A stretch of DNA of 64,000 nt. Origin: Mactra quadrangularis. Lineage: Eukaryota; Mollusca; Bivalvia; Venerida; Mactridae. The notes beneath the pieces were generated by a model. The model did no database searches. It saw nothing but the letters and a program-made list of their open reading frames with translations, and had not been told where the DNA came from. Where the stretch lies: NCBI GenBank assembly GCA_025267735.1, contig CM046295.1, positions 13,031,167-13,095,166 of the forward strand, given 5' to 3'. Of the stretch, positions 11,401 to 23,770 are shown in pieces (positions within the stretch are counted from its first letter, which is position 1; the number at the start of each line of letters is the position of its first letter). The position numbers and the translations under genes were made by a program.

Positions 11401-13734
11401 TTGTACTCACCATGGAATTATGAATCTGTTTGATTATAGACCTTCATAAAAAGGTGATGAATAAATCTTTACTCTACATATTTATTAAAAAACATTTTTT
11501 TAATTCACCATGGCAACCAAGTATTCTAAATGGTTGTGAAAAAGGGAAATTCACATGTTTTAATTGTTTTATACTATATTTTGTTATTATGTTCATCCTT
11601 ACAACTTCCATTAATAAACTTATACTAATGTATGAGATAATCTAGTTAAAGTATTTATGTTGCCATACTTACCATAATAACTACAATTGTATATATATTC
11701 AACCCTGTTTAAGTGTGTTGCAATGTTAATCATAGTAACTTCAACCTCATATATGGTATGTGTTGTATTAAATGATCATTCACTGAGGTTCTTACTAGGA
11801 ACCATACATAGTCATAGTTTTCATTTCCAAGTAGTACTTCCTTAACCATGTCATGAAGATGGTTTGTTACTGAAACTAGTTACTACACAGAACAGCAGAC
11901 AGGCATTTACAACTGTGAATTACTGACTTCGGCATGCTTAGTAGAGAGAGCCATTTATATTGACATGGCTGTTAGAATTGTCAACAATAAAACTACTGAT
12001 AACTGATTTTTTAATCAGTGCATGGGTTGTATTATTTGCTATTGTCTTGTCAACATCAATCCAAACAAAACCAAGCATATGTAAGATAAAATGAACAAAC
12101 AAAAAGTAGTTCTAAAATTCATTTTATTTCAATTTTTTATAACATTTCATCAATCACTTGTGGCTTTGTGAAACAAATATTTTATTGGTAGTCCTATTGA
12201 TTTAAAGTCTGTTCCCTAACCATCTGAGTATCATCATTATGGCACACTTCAATATGTCAGCTACCTGAAAGTAAGAAACATAAAGGTGCAGGATGTAATA
12301 AATCATGTATACAGAAACTTCAGAATAAACTATCAAATTGCAATTGGCATATCAGCAGTAATTATTGACAAATATAACAAATAAAGGAATGATTATATAT
12401 ATTTACTTAAATGTAATTTAACTTATTAATATAATACATAAAAGGAGACAAATGTTTTATCATATTTCTCTCATTGTTGATAAGAAACCATATTTTTATT
12501 GTGCCATGATGTCTACTCAACAATATACTAGTCACAGTTTCTCTGTTTACATTCCAAGTTATAAATTGGCTAGCTGTAGTTAACCAAAAAAAGGAAAGGT
12601 CCATGGTGCACCCCCTCTCCCCCGTTAAAATAACTAAGTTCAAGCAATAAAACTTAAAATTACATCGTTGGTGAGCAAATCGTAGGTTTCACCCCCTTTA
12701 AAAAATATTGAGCTGCCCCTGAACAGCTTTAGCACATAGATGGTGGGTGGGATATGAAATGTAAACAAACCTTTTATTGTTGTGAATTGAGTTACAGCAA
12801 ACTTATTTTCTTATATTTACATCAAGTCAAACAGGATGATCAAACTCCATGAAAACAATCTGAAAATTTAAATAATCATGTCTCCTTGAATAGACTTTAA
12901 AAATAAAATAAAACTAAACATCAATGAATTTGTTCAACGCATTTTGTAGATCTACGATTTTGGCGACGTGTTGTCTAGACAAGTTGCCTCCGAATTGAAA
13001 CCATCCACACCGAATAACACATGTCAGCTATAAATTTATCAAAATATCAACGTCACCAATGTTTTCAAATTAAACGTGTTCTAATAATTTTGTGAATCAA
13101 ATATAAATCACCATGACCTTGGTTATTGTTTACATATTGCGTCATTCTACTTCCGCGTCATAAGTGAAGTTTAAAATACAGTCATACAAATATTATCAAC
13201 CAAAATGACACACGTATATTAAAAATACATAGAATGTTTAAGGATTTAACATACCTGCAAGCGTGGCCCATAATCGAATTTATTTGATGAAAACATGATC
13301 GCTCAATCTCCAAACATGACCATGTGTACTAACGTTGAAGCAAGTGCACGTAGACCTACGAACGACAACTCTTGATAAGAGTGTTGAAAGTGTATGCTAC
13401 ACGTCGATCGTCAAAAATTGATTTTTTTTTCTCGACTAAGATTATTTAAATTTAACACAGATGTGAGCGTTTAAGGTACATTATTTGATTTTTTCGTGTG
13501 TTTTTGTGACAAAAATGACGTTGGGTACATAGCATATTCTTAATTTAAAAAAGTCGACTATTTAGCAGTTAGCATACAAAATTGAAAATACGTTTAACGG
13601 TGACGACGTAACGTAGTTTATCCGTGTAAATCACAACAAAAATTGGCGCATGCGCAGATTGGGTAGCGGACTGCCTTAACTGAGGTGAAAATCTGACTGA
13701 AGTGTTCGTTTTATTCAGCTACCCTCCTTTTTCA
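11401..13734. other. AT-rich intronic sequence, nothing recognised
   Basis: No protein motif, RNA gene or shared repeat was identified. Short open frames here overlap on both strands. Confidence 0.4.
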
Positions 13735-13815
13735 TCTTCACAACACTTTTGTAGTCAATGACGTTCTACAAGAATATTATATCTTACTTCTAACCATCTA
13801 ATAATCTTTTTTTTC
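13735..13815 (+). repeat. Copy of the 5' part of the family intron
   Basis: Matches 4557-4635, shortly after the gene 1 donor site, through CTTC, AACACTTTTG, AATGACGTTCTA and a TCTTACCAT-like end. No exon 1 precedes it here. It suggests that a second gene's intron start is embedded in the 15-kb gap. Confidence 0.45.
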
Positions 13816-15354
13816 GGAGCAGCTGTCTAAGCCAACTTTTGACCGACCTGTATTTTACCCAATACAATTTGGTCTACCATAGCTGTTTGTCCAATGAAAA
13901 TCCTATATGGTATAAAGAAATAGATAAAACACATGACAACATTAGCTATTTGGGATAAACAGTTGCGTAGTACGTACATTAGCTGCTGACTATTTACTCT
14001 GTGTATAATGAGTGATTCACTATGCTAATTAATCACACATTCGTCGTGGTACGCCCCTTGCGGTATAACTAAACTGCGAATATGACTCAGCGCATGATCG
14101 GAATTGGTTTTCATTTTGTCATATGTAGGCCGCCATTGAGCATTTCTATCGAATTGTTTTATGTTCGCCAGAAAAGTTATGTAACTCGTTTGGTCATTCT
14201 GGAAAGAAGAAAGTCCATCGAAAATCCATGGCATTGTGTTAAAAGATGTTTTAATTTTAGAATCGGGCAGATTTTCCAAATTGACAAATCAGCGAAGTGG
14301 CAATATATTCGGACAAACTTTGTCAGTTCAGTCTAAATTGCAATTTCGGACATACTACATTCGACCTATAGTTAAATACATGTACGTCGTGCATAACCAA
14401 CATTTCAACATACTTCAAACCGTTGAAAATAAACCAAGCAGAGCGCCGAATATCGTTTTTAAAGACATTTCTTGTTTAAATAAGACTCAGATTTTGTAGT
14501 CTATTTAATTGTATAAAATATTTTAGGCGTATATAAATCTTTTTTTTTATTTTGCAGTAGTTGGTAGGAAACCATTTGTGTATTATATAGATGTCACGTT
14601 GTATGCATATAATAATCAAAGCACAGACGTCGTTGTCCGTACATGGATTTTACAGGGCAAAATTTGGTGGTGTCATTAGACAGAAGACTTGCGGGGTCTT
14701 TAATTCGCAAACAAACTGTATAACGAAGGATCATATCACGCTGATACCGCCCACAGAGAAATGCAGATCAAGCGATCATAATTTCCTACACTACACGTAT
14801 ATGATCTATTTTTAGACGGTGAAAAATTGTAGACGTGTCTAGTTTTAGCACATCTGGGATTTATTTGACAACAAGACTGTTTGATACAGTCAGATATTGT
14901 TAACAAGGGAACTATTCATTCATGCGTTGAGTTAATCTAATACATACCGTTGTACTGAAACTGACTGCGCATGTCCGTCGAATGCCTACGTCCGCGACAT
15001 TTTGTGATGCGTTTCAAAATATGTCGCTTACTAAGACCTGAATTATTTACGCAATCCATGTCAAAAAATGACAACATGAAACATTTTCAAACATTCGAAT
15101 ACATCTAAATATTAATATATAAGAAAACTTCTAAAAATGGCATCATAAAGCATTTTAAACATAAATATATCGCTAAACTTTATCATAATAGAAAACTTGT
15201 AAAATCATGGTAACATGACAGAGATATGATTGTGTTTCATTGTGTATTTAGATTTCACGTTCACATTTATCATTTCTAAAAGCATATTGTACATAACAAT
15301 TTAAATATCATAATCCTACGTTGTCACGTTTGCTTCAATCTGATCATCATATTT
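13816..15354. other. Non-coding, nothing recognised
   Basis: Overlapping short frames around 14025-14500 on both strands have no recognisable domain or codon pattern. Confidence 0.4.
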
Positions 15355-15570
15355 ATGTAATTCATATACGATTTTGTATAAGTATAGGTTATGTAGTGTA
15401 TACCAAACACCATATGATGTCTTAATTTAATAAAATGATTGAAAGGTTCATAATGTAGTATGTTGTTTATATACGAAAATGGATAATACATATACGTGGA
15501 CAAGGTACAACTAATGTTAAATGATGATGTGATTTGATTATCCGTTATAATATTATTTTAACTGAGGTGA
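15355..15570. repeat. Block duplicated at 10010-10260
   Basis: Second copy of the block with GGTTCATAATGTAGTATG and a following AACTGAGGTGAAAATCTG motif, which also occurs at about 13678. Confidence 0.5.
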
Positions 15571-16002
15571 AAATCTGGACTGAAATGTTTGAATTAGATA
15601 TTGATGTATCCAAATAATGTTTCAATTCAATATGATAATATGGTCTCATATTTCTTAACCAATATACATTTAACTCATCATTTCTTTAAACAGAAATTAT
15701 CATATTGCTCTAATACTTGTATTTCGATTCACTTAATTATCAAAGACGTCGTCAGATTAACAGTGAGATAATGAAATGAATATCTTAGATATCAAACTCT
15801 ACCATACTATACTAAATTAGATCACAATAAACTCTCAATCTTATCAAATGTTATACAATAAATCACATGTTTAAATTATTTACTAAATCTATTGTAACTT
15901 TGTGAGTCAAATGTAAACTGTTTTGAGTTATCACCCCTCCCAATGCCATTGCCTTTCTAACCAGTTCTACATTTCAAATTGCCTTTCTTGCACCTAACCT
16001 AG

Positions 16003-16213
16003 CTTTCCTGGACCCTTGTCTACAACCAGTACTCACCTACCCTTCCACAAGGCCGGAAACTTCTCCGTATAATCTAATCAATGGGGAAAAATCGACATTA
16101 TTGTCAAATTTTCATAGAAGGATATAACCTTCCCGGGTGGGATTCCAACCCGCACCCCCTCGGGTACGAGATTCCAAATCCCAGCGCGCTACCAACTGCG
16201 CTATCGACCCGGG
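16003..16213 (-). mobile_element. tRNA-derived SINE (TAGCGCAGTTGG type), copy 1
   Basis: On the minus strand the head (16213 to 16132) has box A TAGCGCAGTTGG, box B-like GGTTGGAATCCC, a 7-bp acceptor-like stem CCCGGGT/ACCCGGG and a long variable arm. The body toward 16003 matches 31328-31515, 23575-23770, 37785-37998 and 55035-55240. A true tRNA is unlikely because the body is shared and the box B is altered. Confidence 0.7.
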
Positions 16214-18120
16214 TTATGTTTATTTTCAAACAATGTTAAATTATTTAATTATGATATAATCATTTTATTGTGTCGTCAAAAATAATAATATTTTCCTATT
16301 TATTTTAATACATTATATTCGAAGGTAACCTTATAACACGTTCGTACGAAATGTCGCTTATGATGTAATAAACATCTTTAAACACTAGATGGGAGCCCGT
16401 GCAAGCACGGGCTTTAGGTAATGACAGTTCTCGAAACTGTTCCTCGATACAGGCATGTTTAAAAAGCATGGGTGAGTATGCCGTTTATGGGTATTATTTC
16501 GAGAACAAAGAACGCATGCTTGATGAATATTCAAAAAATGACAAGAAGGTTGCACGTATTCTTGGTGATTCCCCATGATGATACAGCAGTTACAGTCATG
16601 TGACAGAGGCATTACATTCGATTCAGTAAAGATCAGAAATATTTTACTTCACGTCGAGAATCAAACTCGATTTTCCGGTTTGACGCCAAACTCCTCACAG
16701 TGCTTACGCCACGCTTTGCTACTTAATCACTGCCACCACGTAAATCACGTGACGCTAGTAATACTATCTATTTATAGAATGCCCAAACTTCTCACAGTGC
16801 TTACGTCACGCTTTGTTATTTCTACAAATTGATACTTAAAACTTTTCTATCTTTATGTACTTTGAATATCATATTTTACTAAGAAAAGGCTAAAATTATT
16901 GAAAATATTGAATTGTAAAAAGAAAAGATGAAAAAAGTTTTTCGGCTCTCTGGGGGACAAATTTTACTTGGGGTGGCAGTGGTTATTGATTTGATGAAGG
17001 GAGATAACCGCTGCGGGGAGTTTGGTTTGACGTGTCTGTTTATAGTTTATCTAAACTATTTTTAGAAACAAAAAACCCCACTATTTTTGTTGATTTTTGG
17101 CAGTTTTTGCAAATATCAAGAGGCTTTGTCAAAAAAGAATTGTCAACTTGATATGCCGGTATATAGGTGCTCCAGCGACAAACAAAAGATTTATTCAAAG
17201 CTGCGCAGTTTCTTCCACAAAACAGGAAACTCGCAAATTTAATAGTATAGATTATCATTTTATAATCAAACTAAAGAAATATAAAGATATTTTTATACCA
17301 CAACCTTTAGATAAAAAAGTTCAAATTTTAAAATATTCAACATATTCATTGACACAATACATAAATCAAAGCACTGGAGTGCTGAAGGAACGATGTCCTG
17401 AACTTATTTTTGATTAAAGAATATATTATTATGTATATTATCCATAAAATAATGTATTAAGTATCAATTAACAGAATTTTAAAAAAGGATAGCACTAGAC
17501 TTCTCAAGTGGTTTGCTCATGGCAAGGTTTATCTTACTTTATCAAACAAAATAAACCAGTCAAAGAATTAATTTTCATCAACACATTTTAGGGTCATGTA
17601 CAGCAGCCATCTCACCAAACCAAAGATTATTCTGGACTATTTCTTTAACCAAAAGGAGCTGACAACTTCTCATTTTTGGTTATCAATGGGTATTTTTTAA
17701 CAAGATCGTTGATATTTTTGTTAAAATTTTAAAGGATTTGGTGTGGAATGACAAGCTGAATTTTTTCAAAAAAACATCGACTTTCTAACAATTCATTTAA
17801 GGTTTTCCCCCAAGTACTAAGCTCTTTTGCATCAAGCTACATTCCCATTTTTGTTCACGAATTTTAAGTCAAATTAACGTTTTGCACTTGCAATTTATTC
17901 ACAATTAAGATTACTCTAAGAATCGTCTATTTCCTATAAATATTTGTTTAAAATTCCGTACACACTTATACATATTCATTCCAAAATTTAATCAAACTGT
18001 ATAACTTAAAATCGCTCAAGTAAACTTTTAATGTGACACTTTGAAGACGACAACGTCATATCGCCGTATATTAAACATCCGGTAAGTGTATTAGTCATAT
18101 CCAAAATGGCGGGTGTAATA
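16214..18120. other. AT-rich intronic sequence
   Basis: Two related stretches at about 16681 and 16788 share CTCACAGTGCTTACG and ACGCTTTG. The open frame at 17097-17417 (about 106 codons) has no recognisable domain and I do not support it as a gene. Confidence 0.4.
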
Positions 18121-18129
18121 ATAGGATAA

Positions 18130-18502
18130 CATTCGGAACTACCTCGGCGATTTTCCACGCAAATACACCTCGGATGTCACGTGGAGCGAAACTAGTTCCA
18201 TCATAGAATCTAGCCTCGTTCCCCACGTTTGGAACGCTGGCACACACCAAAAATGACGGACGATTATGGGCAGTTAAAGCTCTTCAATGCCTGTAACTGA
18301 TATTCACTCAAATCAAAGTTGATCCTCAAACATTTTTGTGTACTCGATACTTTCTGCAAAATGATCTGCCATGTTGATTGTTTACATCGGCACTACTTAA
18401 CCTATGAGGTTAATCGCCTGACCTCATAACTTTGTTGTATTTCTACTACGATTGATATCCGAGGTGTATCTTCGTAGATGATCGCCGAGGTCGTTCCGAA
18501 TG
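18130..18502. mobile_element. MULE-like MITE with 9-bp target-site duplication
   Basis: Begins CATTCGGAACTACCTCGGCG and ends with the inverted counterpart (CATTCGGAACGACCTCGGCG on the other strand). The inverted repeats extend for about 49 bases to CACCTCGGAT. Both flanks carry ATAGGATAA (18121-18129 and 18503-18511). Long inverted repeats with a 9-bp duplication are typical of Mutator-like elements. There is no ORF, so it is non-autonomous. Flank identity implies a fairly recent insertion. Confidence 0.85.
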
Positions 18503-18666
18503 ATAGGATAAGTCACGTCGGTAAATATTTGTCTATTTCGAGTAATAATGAATTTAAACAAGTTTTCCGACGTTTAAAAGTTGAAACATACGCATGTTAT
18601 TTGACTTCCGTAACTCTGTCAGGGTTGTCTACATTTACGGAACTTCAGTTACTCTAGAACCTTGGT

Positions 18667-18692
18667 CTAGAGTTACGGTACCGTAACTCTAG
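18667..18692. repeat. Perfect 26-bp palindrome
   Basis: Half-site CTAGAGTTACGGT followed directly by its reverse complement. Further GTAACTC-type pieces nearby (18600-18660) suggest the remnant of a foldback element. Confidence 0.85.
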
Positions 18693-18829
18693 CCACTGCT
18701 TAATATAATACGATCATTTAATATTGTTTATTACTATCGAATGATGTAATTATGTTACGCATATAACAGACATTGTCAAAACCATCGTAGGCCCTTTTTA
18801 CTCCAACAAGTAATCATTGCAGTTGTCAC

Positions 18830-18870
18830 GGATTGAGTTGTCTACGGGTTGAGTTGTCCCGTCTCCATTG
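18830..18870. repeat. GGTTGAGTTGTC-type repeat fragment
   Basis: Two ATTGAGTTGTC / GGTTGAGTTGTC units, the same motif as the foldback at 30745-30875 and the sequence beside the pentamer array at 27180. Confidence 0.5.
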
Positions 18871-19568
18871 CAAAATTTATATGTCCTGAGAGTAACCTCC
18901 CTTTTTCTGAAGAGTTTCAAGAACGACAACACAAGCCAGCGTTGTATTACATTTAAATGAGATGTTAATGGGTTTCACGCTTGAACTACGCCTCTTTGTC
19001 TATGTTGAAAATTGTTGAAGCGTGAAAAGAGTAATCTTATACTTTCTTGATACCATTGGAACGATGCTAAATTAGCATCGTTCCAAAAATCAATTTGAAT
19101 AGTTGTATTGTTAGTTACTTTGTATATGATAGTTTACCTAAGTTCCATCGCCGTATACTGTAACAGTCTACTTTTAATAAAAGTACAATGCCATTGTGCC
19201 CTTCGATACTCTGAGTTCTTTGTGTACCAAACTATCATTGCTTCTCCATTAAAAATTTGGGTTTATAGTTTATAACACTTTTTAATTTATAGTATAAAAT
19301 ACAATTATTTACAATTATAATTTTCATAAAAAGCCCCCATTATCTGTACTATAATTGATTCTCTATTTCAAATGTTGACCAATATAATATATAAAATACA
19401 TCACGTGACTCTACAATACTAGTTTTATAACATCACAAAAGTAAACTGAGGTGACAACTTTGCGAAACTGTGATTGTACAATATCACAAAAGAGGTTTGA
19501 TCATTAATATCGTTTTTTTGTATAAATAACGACATATTTAATCAAGAATATATATATTTCATATTCAG

Positions 19569-21042
19569 GTTGTGTGAAGATACTCACTATATTCCACAGT
19601 ATGTTCAAGAGAGAAATCTACAACAATATATTACCAACATTTACAATGATTTGACAAATACTGTTGAAAATATTCATCAATTAGAAACTGATTGTGAGAA
19701 GGTTGATGCAGAATATGAGAAGAGCAAAGCAGCGTGTAAAAAAGATATTGATCAATACAGGAAAGAAATCAATGATGCCATCGATAAAATAGAAGAACGA
19801 ACATTGGCTGACCTTGAAACTAAATACAACACAGGTAAGCAAGCAATCATTGAAAACAACAAGACAATACAAGACATTAAATCCGACGTAATGCGTTACC
19901 AGAGCGACCTTATTTCTGAACAAGTTAATTTTGCACAAAAATTTGTGTTAGCCATATTAAGTAAAACACTACTTACACGGAGCAAGGATCATAAATCAAG
20001 ATCAACAGTGAAACAAACGTCAATGATAGGTTTTAGTAGAAATACTGACATATTAGCTTTTCTATTAAATGTACTAACTTTAGGACTGATAAGTTCACCA
20101 GTACATCAAGACACCATGGAAACATCTTCAAGAGATAAACAAACCAGTCAACCAGCATCTACACCCGCTACAACAACGACAACTGGTGCTACCGGAAGTA
20201 GTATAGGTACAGGTAATGTCAGAAAAGTATCACAGAAATCAAAGAAACAAGGTTTATACAAAGTAATAAGAAAGTCTGAATATAACATAAAACAGTCTAA
20301 TGATCAAAACGTATGTATTATATGGTCATCATGTATAGTAGATGATAGTTGTATAGTACTTACTGACTATAGCAATAAAAAGTTAAAATTAGTTGATAGT
20401 AAAACTTATAACATTATATCATCATTAGTATTAGATGCTGAACCTCTGTCTGTTTGTAGATTAGAGAGTGGAGGTGTAGTTGTATGTCTAAATAATAAAA
20501 AAATAAAGTTTGTTTCAACTAATGATAAACTGGTTATTACACGTACACTAAGTATGATGCATGAATGTAGTTGTATAACTGTAAGTACTAATAATATATT
20601 TGTAGCTAGTTTTAGTGATTTGCATATTTATAACTTACAGGGTAAATCTTTGAAATCCTTTACTGAAATTAAGTCTGGGAATAAAACATTCTCTAATATC
20701 CGTGACGTCACTATAAGTGATGATCACAGTATGATTCATATTGTTGACTGGGAAAGGGGTATTATAACATTAGGTATGAATGGTAAGATTTGTTGGGAGT
20801 TTTCAGATAAAGTATTGAGTGGAGCATGGGGAGTAGGTACTGATGGTGTTGGCAGTGTTCTAGTATGTGGTTTATGGTCACACAATGTTATAATGTTAGG
20901 TCAAGGTGGCGATTATTTAGGAGAAATTGTTACACAGCAAGATGGTCTGTTGTGTCCCCATTCAGTATGTTATGACAAAAATAGGAATACATTGATTGTT
21001 GGTCGTATTGGTGATGGCATTAATGTATTCTCTTTACAATAA
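19569..21042 (+). CDS. Gene 1 coding exon 2: coiled coil, hydrophobic linker and NHL-like propeller
   Basis: Joined to 4144-4508 it completes a 612-residue protein. C124 and H128 supply the last B-box 2 ligands. Residues about 135-245 are a charged heptad-rich coiled coil (RKEINDAIDKIEERTLADLE). Residues 283-297 form the hydrophobic segment ILAFLLNVLTLGLIS, then a Ser/Thr-rich linker with TTTTTGATG. From about residue 350 to the end are repeated beta-strand blades with DDSCIVL, HIVDWERGIITL and NRNTLIVG-type turns, as in NHL/YncE-like propellers of about six blades. Expected to act as a cytosolic oligomeric scaffold with the propeller binding a ligand (protein or RNA); the ligand is unknown. 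The acceptor is ATATTCAG. An alternative is that this exon belongs to a different, exon-1-less copy. Confidence 0.85.
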
Positions 21043-21547
21043 CATCCAATACATAATACACAATATGATCATAGCTCGTTCATATTTATATATAATTATA
21101 AACATATTATATATGCATAATGTAAGTTTATATCAATTTAAACCTCTCAGAACACACCAGTGAATATATTCAATCTTATCCAGATCGTTTCATTAATGAT
21201 TCTTGTCTACCATATTCATATTATCACAGATTTTCTTAATCTTATTTCAGTAATGACAATGGTTTATATAGGAAACTCGTCAAGGTTTTTTTTTATCATC
21301 AATTAGGTATTCAATGTTAATAGTCACGTCATGAATATTAGAGAATATTTTATCTCCAAATTTGTTTATTGATTTATCTAGACCTATTATGAATGTCTAG
21401 GAAAGTATTGAATTAGTTTTTCATACAACAATGCATAAACATGTTTCTTTGATTGCTGTGTTACAAGGTCAAAGTTATCCAATTATTTTCTCATTTAACA
21501 CAGTTTTCATAACCCACTAAAACGAATGGAAATTAATAATGAATTAA

Positions 21548-21819
21548 CAGGCCCGTAGGATCATTTTTTTCTAGCAGTTATATAGTGATTGAGGATCATT
21601 ATTTAATCTGTCACACTAAATTGATTGATACATGTGTGCTTATTCTTCAAAATCAGTATTGCAAACACTTTTTATGGAACAAGATGCTCAAATGCTGTGT
21701 AAAACTAAACTTAAACATAAGAAATGTAACATAAAGTAACATTTTCCATTTTCTTTTTCTTAAAATAAATCTGAACAAATAAGCCCCCCCCCCATCTGAA
21801 AATGCTTCTTACGTGCCTG
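21548..21819. mobile_element. CAGGC-ended element, copy 1, 5-bp target duplication
   Basis: Starts CAGGCCCGTAGGA and ends TACGTGCCTG-like, with ATTAA on both sides (21543-21547 and 21820-21824). Matches 24859-25060. A run of C at about 21784 is shared. Non-coding. Confidence 0.75.
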
Positions 21820-21893
21820 ATTAAAGACAGATCTTATATCAAAATTGAAAATTGACAGAAGTTTGCTTCACAATACAGATGATAAATTATATA

Positions 21894-22329
21894 CAGTAAA
21901 GTTCCGCTATTAAGACCTTGAAAATCAATAGTCGTTATAGCAGAATGGACTTAATATAGGGATCTTTATTTGCTCCAATTAAGTATTTGTACATGTTTTC
22001 ATTGCTGTCTAAAATGAATGTAATAAAAATGAAGAAATTAAAGCAGACCTTGTTCCAAAATGATTACTTACTATGATTACTATGTAACAAATAGAATTAT
22101 TATAAATTGTCAATTATTACTTACTGTGATTACTATGTTATAAAATTCAGATGATGAATTATATACATTAAAGTTCCGCAATAGGAACATCAAAATCGAT
22201 AGTCTGTATAGCAGAATGGACTAACTATATGGATGTTTTGTCCTCTAATTATTTATTAGAGACTTAACAATCATAAAATATATTATGATTTGAGATAATC
22301 ACGGTGATTCTTATAGTGGAACTTTACTG
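21894..22329. mobile_element. pogo/Tigger-like MITE, nested or duplicated
   Basis: TA then CAGTAAAGTTCCGCTAT at the left and ATAGTGGAACTTTACTG then TA at the right. A second left end (CATTAAAGTTCCGC) at about 22167 shows an internal duplication. Relatives lie at 36046-36210, 52030-52290 and 53250-53422. TA duplication and end sequence suggest a Tc1/mariner-pogo origin. No transposase. Confidence 0.65.
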
Positions 22330-23311
22330 TAGTATGTACCTGTTCAGATATTATTCTAAAAATATATATGTATTTTACATCATACAATGTATTGTCACTA
22401 GTTTATTATGATTATTATGTTATTTTAAAACATATTTGTTCTTTGTGATGTATTGATTTCTATACACTTATTTTTATTACAGTGTGAGAGGTTTATTGGA
22501 TTTAAATTACATGTTAATAATTTGTCTTATAGCAATATTTTAACTTTGCTGGTATTAAGTGTGATACATATCATTACAAACTCAAAAAGGCAGGAGCACA
22601 CATGTCGTGCTTGCATAGCAGCAAAACAAACCAAAATCGCTCAGATGTTTTGCGAACAAAATATATATGTTAAAAATTTGTGACGTCTACGTGGCAGGGA
22701 TTTCGTATGGGTGACATAGGAAGATATTGTGAGCCACCCCGTTGTGTTAAAATATATTATCGCGACGACCTTACTCTTGATGTTTAACCTGGTGCAATGA
22801 TTGTATAAGGTGTTATTTATTATTGATATATTTGACAGTTAGAATGGACATATTTCATATGTAATGTGTTATCATTTGTGTATATACATGTAGACAATGT
22901 ATCAATAAATATACATGAAATCCGATTATATTTGACATTTGATTTATTTCATTGTCACCAGGTACACAATCTGTTGCAGCCTATGATGTTGTCTGACGAC
23001 CTTACCTAAATGCTTCCCCTGTCTTTAAACTCCCTTGGCAACAGCTTTTCGTGGTCTTAATAGATAAAATGTTAAATTTACGTGGTATGATCTTACTTTA
23101 TGGCAACAAATATTTTCAAAGCAATTCTTTGACAGAGTTTCATAAAGTTATGATAAAATTGAGTTCAACATTGTTTGGCATATACACATGAATGCAGCTT
23201 TGTATCTCTTTACTTTTCAAAAATTTTGATATGAACATTTTTTTAATTATCTTAACTCGATTGTAAAACATTATTTTACATTATATAGTATTTACTTTTT
23301 CGAGTAATTGT

Positions 23312-23400
23312 CAGGTTTTGGATGGAATTCGAACCAACGCGAGGCTGGCTATCCAATCTCTAACACAACTGTGTAACCACTCAGCTGCATCCTCATCTTT
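23312..23400 (-). mobile_element. tRNA-like SINE head (Ser/Leu-type, long variable arm)
   Basis: The minus strand reads GCAGCTGAGTGGTTACAC (box A) and GGTTCGAATTCC (box B), about 60 bases apart. The equivalent copy is 54820-54900 in the paralogous block. Inherited by segmental duplication, with no sign of a functional tRNA. Confidence 0.6.
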
Positions 23401-23574
23401 ATTATTGATGTTTGTACATTCTGCGCACCAAATAGTTATTTATTTCTGCTACTACTTCTGTTCAGTCATAAAAATTAAACGTAACCATGAACAATACCAT
23501 ATTTTTGTTGTACTGGGTTCTATGCTGTGTCAACAGAATTATGGTCTTTTAACGGCGACCAGCTAATCTACTTA

Positions 23575-23770
23575 AAGTACAGGACACTTGTCTATAAATG
23601 GGACTGACCTATATGGACCGACAACTTTGCTTTATACTATGTAAATGTAAGAAAATCGACTATGCATTCAAAATTTAGTATAAGGATATAATCGACCCGG
23701 TTTGGAACCTGTACTGCCTTCAGGAAACTAGATTAGAGGTTACATTGTGTTACCAACTGCGCTAAGACCT
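23575..23770 (-). mobile_element. tRNA-derived SINE (TAGCGCAGTTGG type), copy 2
   Basis: The minus strand head TTAGCGCAGTTGGTAACAC with a decayed box B GGTTCCAAACC. The body is shared with 55035-55240. Confidence 0.65.

Larger units (their letters stand above)
4509..19568 (+). other. Apparent 15-kb intron of gene 1
   Basis: It starts GTATGTT and ends TATTCAG, and joining the exons gives a continuous phase-2 frame across B-box 2. The equivalent introns of genes 2-4 are 1.30, 1.52 and 1.55 kb, so this one is about ten times longer. It holds an 18S rRNA fragment, several MITEs, tandem repeats, and a second copy of its own 5' part near 13735-13815. It may instead span two half-genes. Confidence 0.5.

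Noticed and set aside
14025..14499. Overlapping 84-87 codon frames on both strands
   Set aside because: No motif, no homologue in the window, and no splice or promoter context.
17097..17417. 106-codon frame as a small gene
   Set aside because: No recognisable domain and unremarkable composition; not supported without expression or homology.
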